A stretch of DNA of 64,000 nucleotides from an uncultured Phocaeicola sp. (GCA_944320845.1 CALUJA010000008.1:62001-126000); one strand, 5' to 3'. Positions 44,049-54,962 are shown, counted from the first letter of the stretch. The notes: generated by a model not told the origin, from the sequence alone. Translations and numbers: made by a program.

Positions 44049-44056
44049 TAATTTTG
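44049..44056 (+). promoter_or_regulatory. Promoter -7 box for the metallo-hydrolase gene
   Basis: TAATTTTG at 44049-44056 has TTTG (44022-44025) 23 bases upstream. An identical TAATTTTG immediately precedes it at 44041-44048, so two overlapping starts are possible. Confidence 0.6.
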
Positions 44057-44091
44057 CATTTCTTTTGTGGAAAAGGAAAACAGAAAAACGA

Positions 44092-44898
44092 ATGAGAGTG
44101 AAATTTATGAGTCTGGGGAGTGGCAGTAGCGGAAACTGCTACTATCTTGGGACAGACACGTATGGCATACTGATTGATGCGGGAGTAGGAATCCGCATGA
44201 TTAAGAAAATATTTAAGGATTACGGCTTGAGCCTGGAGCGTATCAGGGCAGTTCTTGTAACTCATGACCATGCCGACCACATTAAGGCGGTGGGATATCT
44301 GGCCGAGAAATGCAATATCCCCATTTATGCTACGCCGGAAACCCATAAAGGGATTAACCGGAACTATTGTGTGACGGAGAAACTGACGTCGGCCCATATT
44401 CGTTATATTTACAAAGAACAGGAGATTCAGATAGGAGACTTCCGTATCGTGTGTTTTGAGGTGCCGCACGACGGAACGGACAACGTGGGCTACAGCATTT
44501 GTGCCGGCGGGAAAAACTTTGCTTTCCTTACGGATATCGGACATATCACGGACACGGCGGCCAGATACATCCGCGGGGCGAACTATCTGGTGATGGAGGC
44601 AAACTATGATGAGTCGATGTTGCAGATGGGGCCTTATCCCCGCCATCTGAAGGAACGCATAGCCGGACCGAACGGACATATGTGTACGCACGAGATGGCT
44701 GCATTTCTTGCCGGTCATTTTCCTCCCGGACTGAAGTATCTTTGGCTGTGTCATTTGAGCAAAGACAACAATCATCCGGAGCTTGCCTACAAGACTGTGG
44801 AGCTTGCCTTCCGCGAAAAGGGAATCATTGCCGGCAAAGATGTGGAGGTGATTCCGCTGAAAAGGACGGTTCCTTCGGGCATATATAGTTTTGAATAG
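44092..44898 (+). CDS. Metallo-beta-lactamase-fold hydrolase (YycJ/WalJ-like)
   Basis: 268 residues from ATG 44092; the GTG at 44065 would lie too close to the -7 box. The N-terminus MRVKFMSLGSGSSGNCYYLG and the metal-binding motif THDHADH near residue 59 place it with the YycJ/WalJ group. These are metal-dependent nucleases or hydrolases; in some bacteria they act with the WalKR system, which is not seen here. It is convergent with the TonB-domain gene, with only 8 bases between stops. Confidence 0.88.
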   Translation: MRVKFMSLGSGSSGNCYYLGTDTYGILIDAGVGIRMIKKIFKDYGLSLERIRAVLVTHDHADHIKAVGYLAEKCNIPIYATPETHKGINRNYCVTEKLTSAHIRYIYKEQEIQIGDFRIVCFEVPHDGTDNVGYSICAGGKNFAFLTDIGHITDTAARYIRGANYLVMEANYDESMLQMGPYPRHLKERIAGPNGHMCTHEMAAFLAGHFPPGLKYLWLCHLSKDNNHPELAYKTVELAFREKGIIAGKDVEVIPLKRTVPSGIYSFE

Positions 44899-44906
44899 GG
44901 CACGGA

Positions 44907-46280
44907 TTATTTTTGCTCGGAATCAGAAAAATTTATGATTATGGTATGTCGGGTTTCGCAGAAGTGGGGATAGGGCGTGACGGCGGCGGCCGGCTTCCAT
45001 CGCGGCATGTTCCGGATGACTTGCAGGGCAGCTTCGTCGAATGCGTCCGTTCCGCTTCCGCGCACGATGCGGCAGTCCTTGACTTGTCCGTAGGAATCGA
45101 TTGTGAACTGACATACGGCTTTGGCCTTTCTCCCCGTTCCGCGGCAGGATTCAGGGTAGTGAATCATAGCCTGTTCGCGGACAAACTGCATGCATGCCTT
45201 CATGCCGCCGGGGTATTCGGGCGCTTTTTTGGGATTGACAAACGCTTGGCGTTCCCATTCCTTTGCGGCCTGCTTGAGTTTTTGCAGGGTGTAGTATCGC
45301 TGAGGCCGGAAAGAAATGTAGGTGTAGTATAGGCATTCAACCGGTTTGCCGCTTTCATCGCGTGCCGGAAGCCAGTGTCCCTTCAGGCCGGCTATCAGTC
45401 GCGCCGTTTCTTTTGCGCAGGCCGGCTCGCTGCTGTCGATGGCATGGACAGGCTTTATAAAGCCCAGCGTGTCTATCGTGAAGCCGTAGACGGCATATCC
45501 TCCGCGGCCGTCCGCCAGCATTTCAGGTGGATAAATCATGTTTTCATAGAAATAGTCTTCTATATTCCGGTAACCGGGAGGTTGGGGAGCTTCGGCAATC
45601 TTTTCCGGTCCGAGCTGCTGGACTCCAGTCCGCCATAAGCCGCGGTAAATGGGATTGCGTACCGCGGATATGGTTTCATTGTTTAGGGTTTCCATCAGAA
45701 CCCTGATTTCCTTTTTCGTCTTGTTCCAGTCGGTTTCATGCCTGGCAATGCGCTGGCAGATGGAGTCTCCCAAATCGGTCAGTGCCCGGGTAAGAGACTC
45801 CGGCTCAGGAGCCCATTTCTGTGCGACCTTTGTTTCTCCCTTGTCGGTTGCGGCAAAATAGCAGGTATATCCGTCAAGCCCCGCACTATATCCGTCGGTA
45901 TCTTCGGCCAGCAGTATGGCGCGGCGGAAAAGCTGCCCCAACAGGCAAAATGTCTCTTGGTCTGTCCGTGCGTTTGCCGTTTCGGCACACAGACCTTCAC
46001 TTGAATAGGTCGCGAAAAGATTGCGGCCGTTCATCGCCTTGAACTCGTAGATGTCGCTTCCGGTCTTGACCACTTCCCAGGCATGTATGTCGTTCCATGC
46101 GCTGCGGTTAAGGAAAAAGGCCTGCGGCGAGGATGAAAAATAAGTGTGCAGGAAGTTTGCTCCCAGTGCCTCATGGCTGAGCGTGTCTTTCGTCAGTTCA
46201 AGATACCGGTCTCTCAGGGCTTGGGCGCTGCCTGCAATGCAAAGCAGGCTGCATACGAATAATATTCCTGCAGTTCGCAT
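44907..46280 (-). CDS. Secreted protein with two TonB C-terminal-like domains
   Basis: 457 residues with a cleavable signal peptide (SLLCIAGSAQA) instead of the N-terminal anchor of classical TonB. The C-terminal 90 residues match TonB_C: VCQFTIDSYGQVKDCRIVRG then FDEAALQVIRNMPRWKPA. A second related segment lies about 110 residues earlier (YAVYGFTIDTLGFIKPVHAI with LKGHWLPARDE). There is no proline-rich spacer and no exbB or exbD nearby, so energy transduction is doubtful. It may be a periplasmic binding protein using the TonB fold. Confidence 0.72.
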   Translation of the reverse strand: MRTAGILFVCSLLCIAGSAQALRDRYLELTKDTLSHEALGANFLHTYFSSSPQAFFLNRSAWNDIHAWEVVKTGSDIYEFKAMNGRNLFATYSSEGLCAETANARTDQETFCLLGQLFRRAILLAEDTDGYSAGLDGYTCYFAATDKGETKVAQKWAPEPESLTRALTDLGDSICQRIARHETDWNKTKKEIRVLMETLNNETISAVRNPIYRGLWRTGVQQLGPEKIAEAPQPPGYRNIEDYFYENMIYPPEMLADGRGGYAVYGFTIDTLGFIKPVHAIDSSEPACAKETARLIAGLKGHWLPARDESGKPVECLYYTYISFRPQRYYTLQKLKQAAKEWERQAFVNPKKAPEYPGGMKACMQFVREQAMIHYPESCRGTGRKAKAVCQFTIDSYGQVKDCRIVRGSGTDAFDEAALQVIRNMPRWKPAAAVTPYPHFCETRHTIIINFSDSEQK

Positions 46281-46299
46281 GATTTTATGATTGTTTCTT

Positions 46300-46307
46300 C
46301 AAAGATA
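46300..46307 (-). promoter_or_regulatory. Promoter -7 box for the TonB-domain gene
   Basis: Minus-strand TATCTTTG, a perfect match 19 bases before the ATG at 46280. Confidence 0.65.
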
Positions 46308-46357
46308 ATGATAAATATGGATAGTTTTCCGTATATTCGTCTCAAAAATCATAGAAT

Positions 46358-46771
46358 ATGATACAGCAGACTACTTTCGTTTTAAGAGCCCGGGCGCGGG
46401 GCTTTCATCTGGTGACCGACGAGATAATCGGGCATTTGCCCCAGCTTCCAAAGATGGGACTTGTGAATCTCTTTATTCAGCATACCAGTGCGGCACTGTC
46501 AATCAATGAAAACTGTGACCCGGATGTGCGCAGTGATATGGAAAAAATTTTCAACACTCTGGTAAAGGAACGCGAATCATGGTATGAACATACACTTGAG
46601 GGATGGGATGACATGCCCGCCCACGCCAAGTCGACGATTGTTGGTGCCAGTCTGACGATACCGATTACTGACGGGCGTCTGAATTTGGGGACTTGGCAGG
46701 GCATTTATCTTTGTGAGTTTCGTAACCATGGCGGGGGAAGACGCATCGTTGCAACCGTCGTAGGGGCATGA
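46358..46771 (+). CDS. YjbQ family protein (UPF0047)
   Basis: 137 residues, the normal family length. Conserved segments are FIQHTSAALSINENCDPDV, the core GWDDMPAHAKSTIVGASL with its His, and LGTWQGIYLCEFRNHGG. E. coli YjbQ has thiamin-phosphate synthase side activity and the physiological role is unsettled. It is preceded by a weak box (TATATTCG at 46332). The 236 bases after it are AT-rich leader of the ATP synthase operon. Confidence 0.92.
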   Translation: MIQQTTFVLRARARGFHLVTDEIIGHLPQLPKMGLVNLFIQHTSAALSINENCDPDVRSDMEKIFNTLVKERESWYEHTLEGWDDMPAHAKSTIVGASLTIPITDGRLNLGTWQGIYLCEFRNHGGGRRIVATVVGA

Positions 46772-46957
46772 GAATGCACATGAAAATGCGTTTTGTGCAG
46801 GCTGGAGGCGGTTTTGACATGTTCTTGTGTAAATAAATGTTTATAAATGTCGGCTATTTCAAAATGAAATATTCTGTTTGTCCTGATTTATAGATAATAT
46901 TTAAATTTTACGGCTAAAAAATGTTACTTTGTGATACACGGTAGGAGGATTATTTCC

Positions 46958-46965
46958 TATATTTG
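46958..46965 (+). promoter_or_regulatory. Promoter -7 box for the ATP synthase operon
   Basis: TATATTTG, a perfect match 42 bases before the atpD ATG. TTTG occurs at 46928-46931, 26 bases upstream, wider than the usual 19-21. Confidence 0.65.
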
Positions 46966-46992
46966 TGTCGCTGAAAATAGTTAAACATTTAA

Positions 46993-48537
<1,545 letters not shown>

Positions 48538-48542
48538 TTTCA

Positions 48543-48588
48543 GACAAGAGCCGGCAGGGTAAGTGTAGGAGACTTTATTGGTCTTGTC
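48543..48588 (+). other. Operon-internal hairpin between atpD and atpC
   Basis: GACAAGA (48543-48549) and TCTTGTC (48582-48588) can pair over 7 bp in the 91-base spacer. It may act in mRNA processing or stability; the pairing is short and could be chance. Confidence 0.3.
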
Positions 48589-48628
48589 CACGTAAACTTG
48601 CAGCTTTGTCAGCTTAAAAATAGAAAGT

Positions 48629-48874
48629 ATGAAAGAACTTCATCTGGTTATTGTTTCGCCCGAACGGACTGTATATGATGGAAAGGCGGATTCGGTGGTG
48701 TTGCCGGGAGAACTTGGAAACTTTCAGGTCTTGGTAAACCATGCTCCTGTCATTTCTTCTTTAGTCGCGGGAGAAGTGAGATATGTGGCCGGAGAGGAAA
48801 CGCAGTCCTTGAATATAAAAGGAGGATTCGTAGAAGTCAGAGACAATCAGATTTCAGCTTGCGTTGAGCTTTGA
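48629..48874 (+). CDS. atpC: ATP synthase F1 subunit epsilon, short form
   Basis: 81 residues, covering only the N-terminal beta-sandwich (LHLVIVSPERTVYDG, VVLPGELGNFQVLVNHAPVI). The C-terminal helical hairpin, which in most bacteria can block ATP hydrolysis, is absent, and no remnant follows in frame. The subunit can still link gamma to the c-ring, so regulation by the epsilon C-terminus is not expected here. Confidence 0.93.
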   Translation: MKELHLVIVSPERTVYDGKADSVVLPGELGNFQVLVNHAPVISSLVAGEVRYVAGEETQSLNIKGGFVEVRDNQISACVEL

Positions 48875-48943
48875 GAAAAGCGGTGCAGGCGATGAACCGA
48901 ACATGTTTTTGGTAGCTTTTCGGATGAAAAACTACATAATGCT

Positions 48944-49432
48944 ATGTTTTTGTTAACCGTAAAGAAAAAGTTTATTAGAGAATTGACCGTTATCGGTATA
49001 ATTCTTACCGGAGCAGTGGTGTTGGTATATCATATGTTTATACCTGAGAAATATTTTCTATGGTTCCCTGCTATTCCGATATTCTTTTATCTTTTCGGTT
49101 TGTTTTATATTTACATGTTCGCGTTCAATTATCGGTTGGGACTCGATAAGATAGCAATGACTTATCTTGTCTGTAAGGCATTGAAGTTTATCTTAAGTGC
49201 TTTGCTCCTGATGTTTTATGGATTTGTTGTAGGGCATGAGGTGATAGCGTTTTTTGCTACCTTCATTTGCTTTTATTTTGCGTTTCTGATTTTTGAAACC
49301 CGTTTCTTCCTTCGTTTTGAAGCAAAACTGAAATTAAGAAAACAAGCGAATAATGAAAAAAATACGGTACATAGTGATATCTCTTCTTCTGCTGTTGAGC
49401 ATTCCGACGATATTGAACGCTCAGGAAAGTAA
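48944..49432 (+). CDS. AtpI-like membrane protein of the ATP synthase operon
   Basis: 162 residues with four membrane segments and a basic C-terminal tail. It holds the position of AtpI, which helps c-ring assembly, but the sequence is diverged and I rely on context and topology. Its last 80 bases overlap the start of atpB in another frame, so the two are probably translationally coupled. Confidence 0.65.
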   Translation: MFLLTVKKKFIRELTVIGIILTGAVVLVYHMFIPEKYFLWFPAIPIFFYLFGLFYIYMFAFNYRLGLDKIAMTYLVCKALKFILSALLLMFYGFVVGHEVIAFFATFICFYFAFLIFETRFFLRFEAKLKLRKQANNEKNTVHSDISSSAVEHSDDIERSGK

Positions 49433-50414
49433 AGCGGCAGACATAGATGTGAACGAATTAGTGTTCGGGCATATAGGAGATGCTTATGAGTGGCATATTG
49501 CTACCTTCGGCGATACTCCGGTGAGTATTCCTCTTCCCGTTATTGTAAAAAGCAGTACAGGATGGCATGTCTTCTGTTCGTCTGAATTAGAGGATGGAAA
49601 AGAATATGAAGGATTGTATATCGCCGAGGGAGGTGTCAATGATGGTAAGATTGTTGAAAAGAATGCCGAGGGGGAAGAAGTGAGGCCGTTCGATATTTCT
49701 ATCACTAAAGATGTGTTGGGACTGTTTATCAACAGTGCAGTGCTCATTGTTATTATGATGGCATGCGTACGTTGGTATAAGAAACATCCGGTAGAGCAGG
49801 GTGCGCCGCGCGGAGGAGTAGGGATGATGGAGGCTTTGATACTGATGATTTATGATGATGTCATTAAGGGATGCATAGGAGAAGACTACAAACGGTATGC
49901 TCCTTACTTGCTGACGGCTTTCTTTTTTGTTCTCGTCAACAATCTGATGGGGCTGATTCCTGTTTTTCCAGGGGGAGCCAATGTAACGGGTAATATAGCT
50001 ATTACATTAGTATTGGCTTTGTGCACGTTTTTGCTTACCAATATCTTTGGGACCAAGACCTATTGGAAAGATATTTTCTGGCCGGATGTGCCGACATGGC
50101 TTAAGGTTCCCATTCCTATGATGCCGTTGATTGAATTTTTCGGTATATTCACAAAGCCGTTTGCCCTGATGATCCGTCTTTTTGCCAATATAATGGCAGG
50201 ACATGCTGCCGTATTAAGTTTGATTGCCATAATCTTTATTACGGTAAAGGCCGGGCCGATTATCAATGGCTCAATGACATTTGTCGCTGTGGTATTCGGT
50301 ATTTTTATGGATGCACTCGAGATTCTGGTTGCATTCATTCAGGCTTATGTCTTTACGATGCTGTCGGCCGTGTTCATCGGCTTGTCGCGCGTGAAAGAGC
50401 ATGAGGCCAAATAA
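49353..50414 (+). CDS. atpB: ATP synthase Fo subunit a
   Basis: 353 residues, about 80 longer than E. coli subunit a. The extra part is N-terminal: a signal-peptide-like start (YIVISLLLLLSIPTILNAQ) and a roughly 100-residue soluble segment, a Bacteroidetes trait. The essential Arg of the proton path is in LMIRLFANIMAGH. The ATG at 49353 lies inside the preceding gene; no later ATG leaves a sensible N-terminus. Confidence 0.95.
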   Translation: MKKIRYIVISLLLLLSIPTILNAQESKAADIDVNELVFGHIGDAYEWHIATFGDTPVSIPLPVIVKSSTGWHVFCSSELEDGKEYEGLYIAEGGVNDGKIVEKNAEGEEVRPFDISITKDVLGLFINSAVLIVIMMACVRWYKKHPVEQGAPRGGVGMMEALILMIYDDVIKGCIGEDYKRYAPYLLTAFFFVLVNNLMGLIPVFPGGANVTGNIAITLVLALCTFLLTNIFGTKTYWKDIFWPDVPTWLKVPIPMMPLIEFFGIFTKPFALMIRLFANIMAGHAAVLSLIAIIFITVKAGPIINGSMTFVAVVFGIFMDALEILVAFIQAYVFTMLSAVFIGLSRVKEHEAK

Positions 50415-50427
50415 AAAGAGAATCTAA

Positions 50428-50718
<291 letters not shown>

Positions 50719-50728
50719 CTTTAGAAAT

Positions 50729-51232
50729 ATGGGATTATTAACTCCGGATCCGGGACTGCTGTTTTGGATGGTCATCACATTTGGAGTCGTATTCTTCATT
50801 TTGGCGAAATATGGCTTCCCGGTGGTCATTAAGATGGTCGAGGACCGGAAAACGTATATTGACAATTCGCTGAAGGCGGCGCGTGAAGCCAATGAGCAAT
50901 TGGCCAATGTCAAGTTGGAAAGCGATAAAGTCTTGGCTCAGGCACGCGAAGAGCAGGGACGCATATTGAGCGAAGCGGCGGCTACCCGTGACCGCATCGT
51001 CAAGGAAGCTCAAGAGCGTGCTCGGCGTGAGGGACAACGCTTGATGGATGAGATGAAGAAGCAGATTGAAACAGAGAAAGAAAGTGCAATCCGTGATATA
51101 CGCCGTCAGGTGGCAGTCTTGTCTGTCGGGATAGCCGAAAAGATAATGCGTAGTAAGCTTGCCGACGAAAAGGCGCAGACTGAGTTGATAGACCGTATGT
51201 TGGATGAAATGATAGAATCTTCAAAACAATAA
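50729..51232 (+). CDS. atpF: ATP synthase Fo subunit b
   Basis: 167 residues: one N-terminal membrane helix ([20 protein letters not shown]) followed by a long charged coiled coil ([20 protein letters not shown] onwards). It is the peripheral stalk linking subunit a to delta and alpha. It lies 10 bases after atpE and 10 before atpH. Confidence 0.95.
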   Translation: MGLLTPDPGLLFWMVITFGVVFFILAKYGFPVVIKMVEDRKTYIDNSLKAAREANEQLANVKLESDKVLAQAREEQGRILSEAAATRDRIVKEAQERARREGQRLMDEMKKQIETEKESAIRDIRRQVAVLSVGIAEKIMRSKLADEKAQTELIDRMLDEMIESSKQ

Positions 51233-51242
51233 ATGACGAGTT

Positions 51243-51797
51243 ATGAATACGGGAGTTATTTCGAGGCGTTATGCGAAAGCGTTGCTTGCTTATGCAAAGG
51301 CAGACGGCAAGGAAGAAATGATATATGAAGAGGTGAAAACACTTGCCGCAAACTATGCGAATATTTCCGGATTACGCCGTGCGATAGAGAATCCTGTGTT
51401 GGATGCTGAAAAGAAACTTGACTTGCTTCGCGAGGCCTCAGGTGGAAAAAACGTGAGTAAGGAACTGATGCGCTTTTTTAGGCTGGTGCTTGAAGGGCGG
51501 AGAGAAAAGTTTCTGCAGTTCATGACATGGTCATATATTGATTTGTATCGGGAAGACAAAAACATCCTCATGGGGAAACTGATAACTGCTGTTCCCTCTG
51601 AACGCCTTGTCCGCCATATTGTGGATTTGGTAGGTAGTCGTACACACGGCGATGTAGAGTTGGATGCCCGGATTGATCCGGACATTATCGGCGGTTACAT
51701 CATCGAACTGGAGGGTTACCGCCTGGATGCCAGTGTGGCCAATCAGCTGAAGCGGGTAAAGCAGCAGTTCATTGCGAAAAACAGAAGAATAGTTTAA
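51243..51797 (+). CDS. atpH: ATP synthase F1 subunit delta
   Basis: 184 residues, normal length. The N-terminal helical bundle (ISRRYAKALLAYAKADGKEE) binds the top of F1 and the C-terminal part (DPDIIGGYIIELEGYRLDASV) contacts subunit b. The stop codon lies within a TTAATAG sequence that is repeated beyond a hairpin element at 51801-51853. Confidence 0.95.
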   Translation: MNTGVISRRYAKALLAYAKADGKEEMIYEEVKTLAANYANISGLRRAIENPVLDAEKKLDLLREASGGKNVSKELMRFFRLVLEGRREKFLQFMTWSYIDLYREDKNILMGKLITAVPSERLVRHIVDLVGSRTHGDVELDARIDPDIIGGYIIELEGYRLDASVANQLKRVKQQFIAKNRRIV

Positions 51798-51860
51798 TAG
51801 GATGAGGGATGAAAGATGAAGGTTTTGTTTCTTTTGTTTTTCATTCCTCATTGTTAATAG
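51794..51860. mobile_element. MITE-like hairpin element flanked by a 7-bp direct repeat
   Basis: Between atpH and atpA, TTAATAG occurs at 51794-51800 and again at 51854-51860. The 53 bases between form a hairpin: TGAGGGATGAAA (51803-51814) pairs with TTTCATTCCTCA (51839-51850), with one G-U pair. This looks like a small inverted-repeat insertion with target duplication. Short ATGAGGGATGAA-type motifs seem common between Bacteroidales genes, but no transposase is near. Confidence 0.5.
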
Positions 51861-51867
51861 AGTAATT

Positions 51868-53457
51868 ATGCCAGAGTATACAATAAAACCCAGTGAAGTT
51901 TCGGAAGTATTGCTTCAGCAGTTGCAGGGGATTGATACTTCTTTGAAATTTGATGAAGTGGGAACCGTTTTACAGGTAAGCGATGGAGTGGCCCGTATCT
52001 ACGGATTGCGTAATGCGGAGGCCAACGAATTGCTTCAGTTTGAAAACGGGGTAATGGGTACAGTGATGAATCTGGAAGAGGACAATGTCGGAGCAGTGTT
52101 GCTTGGTCCTACTGACCAGATAAAAGAAGGTATGATTGTAAAGCGTACCAAACGTATTGCTTCTATCCGTGTTGGCGAAAGCATGTTGGGCCGTGTTATT
52201 GATCCGTTGGGGAATCCTTTGGACGGACGGGGAGAAATCGGCGGTGAACTTTGTGAAATGCCCTTGGAGCGCAAGGCTCCGGGAGTTATCTTCCGTCAGC
52301 CTGTAACTGAGCCGCTGCAGACTGGATTGAAGGCCATCGATGCGATGATTCCTATCGGACGCGGGCAGCGCGAGCTGATTATCGGCGACCGTCAGACCGG
52401 AAAAACGGCAATTGCCATTGATACGATTATTAACCAACGCTCTAATTTCGAAACAGGCGATCCGGTATATTGTATTTATGTGGCAATCGGCCAGAAAGGT
52501 TCTACCGTAGCCAGCATAGTCAATGCCTTGCGTGAGAAAGGTGCAATGGATTATACGATTGTGGTGGCGGCTACAGCTTCAGACCCCGCGGCTTTGCAGT
52601 ATTATGCTCCGTTTGCGGGAGCTGCTATCGGAGAGTATTTCCGTGATACAGGCCGTCATGCGCTGGTTGTATACGATGATTTGTCGAAGCAGGCGGTTGC
52701 CTACCGTGAAGTTTCTTTGATTCTTCGCCGTCCGTCAGGCCGTGAAGCGTACCCGGGTGATATATTTTATCTGCATTCCCGTCTGTTGGAACGTGCGGCA
52801 AAGATTATCAGCCAGCAGGAGGTTGCTGAGCAGATGAATGACCTGCCGGCAAGCTTGAAGGGAAAGGTAAAGGCGGGCGGTTCGCTTACGGCGTTGCCTA
52901 TCATCGAGACACAGGCGGGAGATGTTTCAGCCTATATCCCGACAAATGTGATTTCCATTACCGACGGTCAGATATTCCTTGAAACCGATTTGTTTAACCA
53001 AGGTTTCCGTCCGGCCATTAATGTGGGTATCTCGGTATCCCGTGTGGGAGGTAGCGCGCAAATCAAGAGTATGAAAAAAGTAGCCGGGACTTTGAAGATT
53101 GACCAGGCTCAGTATCGTGAATTGGAGGCTTTCTCTAAGTTCAGCAGCGATATGGATCCGGTAACGGCAATGACAATCGACCGCGGACGTAAGAACAATC
53201 AGCTTCTTATACAGCCGCAATATTCTCCGATGCCGGTAGGCGAGCAGGTCGCTATCCTGTATTGCGGTACACACGGACTGATGCATGAGATTCCTCTTGC
53301 CAAGGTGCGTGCTTTTCAGGACGCGTTTCTTACCAATCTTCGTGCCAACCATCAGGCTGATGTCATTGACATGCTGGGAGCAGGTAAGGTCAGCGATGAA
53401 ATAACGGCGATTATCGAAAAGGTTGCGGCAGAGACAGCCGGACAGTTTAAAGAGTAA
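51868..53457 (+). CDS. atpA: ATP synthase F1 subunit alpha
   Basis: 529 residues. Walker A is GDRQTGKT near residue 172, and [20 protein letters not shown] and [18 protein letters not shown] are diagnostic of alpha. It forms the non-catalytic nucleotide sites. It is separated from atpH by the 51794-51860 hairpin element; gamma follows 5 bases after its stop. Confidence 0.98.
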   Translation: MPEYTIKPSEVSEVLLQQLQGIDTSLKFDEVGTVLQVSDGVARIYGLRNAEANELLQFENGVMGTVMNLEEDNVGAVLLGPTDQIKEGMIVKRTKRIASIRVGESMLGRVIDPLGNPLDGRGEIGGELCEMPLERKAPGVIFRQPVTEPLQTGLKAIDAMIPIGRGQRELIIGDRQTGKTAIAIDTIINQRSNFETGDPVYCIYVAIGQKGSTVASIVNALREKGAMDYTIVVAATASDPAALQYYAPFAGAAIGEYFRDTGRHALVVYDDLSKQAVAYREVSLILRRPSGREAYPGDIFYLHSRLLERAAKIISQQEVAEQMNDLPASLKGKVKAGGSLTALPIIETQAGDVSAYIPTNVISITDGQIFLETDLFNQGFRPAINVGISVSRVGGSAQIKSMKKVAGTLKIDQAQYRELEAFSKFSSDMDPVTAMTIDRGRKNNQLLIQPQYSPMPVGEQVAILYCGTHGLMHEIPLAKVRAFQDAFLTNLRANHQADVIDMLGAGKVSDEITAIIEKVAAETAGQFKE

Positions 53458-53462
53458 GCATC

Positions 53463-54353
53463 ATGGCATCACTGAAAGAAATAAAAGGAAGAATAAACTC
53501 AATCAACGGGACGCTGAAGATTACTTCGGCGATGAAGATGGTATCCTCGTCGAAACTCCATAAGGCGCAGGAAGCCATCGAGAACATGCTTCCTTATGAG
53601 CGAAGGCTGCATCGCATGCTCACGGACTTTCTGAGTGCGGGACTTGCGGTTGAGTCGTCTTTCACCGTGAAACGTGATGTGAAGAAGATTGCAATCGTCG
53701 TGTTTGCGTCCAACAGTAGTCTGTGTGGCGGCTTTAATGCGAATGTAATCCGCCATCTGGGCGAAATGATTGATGAGTATGGCAGGCAGGTTGGTCTGGA
53801 GAATATTCTGGTTTATCCGGTAGGACGCAAGGTGGCCGATGCGGTAAAGAAGATGAAAGGCGTTGTCCCGATGGGCGATTATCAGCGGATGAGCGGCCGG
53901 CCTAACTATCAGGAGGCGGCTGCTCTGGCTGCAGACTTGATTGGGCGCTTCTTGAATGGAGAGATTCAGCGGGTGGAGCTGCTGTATAACCATTTCAAGT
54001 CGACCTCTTCGCAGGTTCTGACGCGTGAGATGTATCTGCCTATCGACTTGTCTGCTTCTTCCGGAGTGGAAGAGAATGCGGAGCCGGATGGAAACAAGGC
54101 GGCCGACTACATCATTGAGCCTTCTGCAGAAAAAGTTTTTCAGGAGTTGCTGCCCAAGGTGTTGCGCATGAAAATCTATACGGCCTTGCTTGATTCGAAC
54201 GCTTCGGAGCATGCTGCGCGCATGATGGCCATGCAGGTAGCTACGGATAATGCCAATGACCTGATTCAGGAACTGACTTTGATGTACAATAAGAGCCGTC
54301 AACAGGCTATTACGAACGAGTTGTTGGATATAGTTGGCGGTACGATGGCTTAA
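53463..54353 (+). CDS. atpG: ATP synthase F1 subunit gamma
   Basis: 296 residues. The N- and C-terminal helices that form the rotor shaft are conserved (RINSINGTLKITSAMKMVSS and MATDNANDLIQELTLMYNK-like C-terminus ending in ELLDIVGGTMA). The central Rossmann-like part carries an acidic insertion (SGVEENAEPDGNKAADY). It is the last gene of the operon and is followed by a strong terminator. Confidence 0.97.
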   Translation: MASLKEIKGRINSINGTLKITSAMKMVSSSKLHKAQEAIENMLPYERRLHRMLTDFLSAGLAVESSFTVKRDVKKIAIVVFASNSSLCGGFNANVIRHLGEMIDEYGRQVGLENILVYPVGRKVADAVKKMKGVVPMGDYQRMSGRPNYQEAAALAADLIGRFLNGEIQRVELLYNHFKSTSSQVLTREMYLPIDLSASSGVEENAEPDGNKAADYIIEPSAEKVFQELLPKVLRMKIYTALLDSNASEHAARMMAMQVATDNANDLIQELTLMYNKSRQQAITNELLDIVGGTMA

Positions 54354-54358
54354 AAAGA

Positions 54359-54398
54359 AAAAACTGTACCCGGAATTTGATTCTGTGGTACAGTTTTT
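54359..54398 (+). terminator. Rho-independent terminator of the ATP synthase operon
   Basis: AAAAACTGTACC pairs perfectly with GGTACAGTTTTT; the 3' arm contains the T run. Confidence 0.9.
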
Positions 54399-54499
54399 AC
54401 GAAATAAACCAAAAAAATAATCTTAAAAAGAAAACACGTTATTCTTGTTTCTTAATTCATTAACAAAGAAGCGGGGGATAATGTTCACAGCTTCTTCTG

Positions 54500-54931
54500 T
54501 TATCTTCCCATAAAGTAAACAGGCTCTCCGTCGAGCAGGCAGTGCAGTTCGTTGCCTCCCATGGTGATGTTGTCCATATACGAATAGTCTCTTTGGCCGT
54601 ATTTCATGCGGATGCTGGTATAGATGCTGTTGTACCAGTCCCATACGAAAGTGTAGCTGCTTTCCTGCACATAGCCGTAACGGTCGCGGGTCAGCATATA
54701 GTCTTCGCCGGTATTGTCGGGGAAGAATATGAGCTCCTGATAATGGTATACTCCATAGTCGTCATACCATTCGTCAGACCAGGGGCGGCTGCACAGATAT
54801 CCTGTCGCTTCGTGGTAGCTGTTGGTCGTATTGCCGAATTCTATGCCGATTCCCACATGTTCGCATGAGGTAAGCGAAAGGGCAAGTGCCATGACAGCAA
54901 TGAGCGGATATAGTTTATACTTTGTTCTCAT
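54500..54931 (-). CDS. Small lipoprotein of unknown function
   Basis: 143 residues with lipobox LTSC (Cys23). The mature part is short, acidic and rich in Tyr and Trp (RPWSDEWYDDYGVYHYQE), a feature of several Bacteroidales secreted proteins. I do not recognise the family. Its promoter carries three direct repeats at 21-bp period, so it is probably regulated. Confidence 0.7.
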   Translation of the reverse strand: MRTKYKLYPLIAVMALALSLTSCEHVGIGIEFGNTTNSYHEATGYLCSRPWSDEWYDDYGVYHYQELIFFPDNTGEDYMLTRDRYGYVQESSYTFVWDWYNSIYTSIRMKYGQRDYSYMDNITMGGNELHCLLDGEPVYFMGR

Positions 54932-54962
54932 GATGTTTCCTCCTTGGTTTGTTTGGATGGAA

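Noticed and set aside
46774-46836. A 20-codon ORF (starting MHMKMRFV) between the YjbQ gene and the ATP synthase promoter
   Set aside because: It is too short, begins right at the end of the YjbQ gene, and has no promoter or coding bias to support it.
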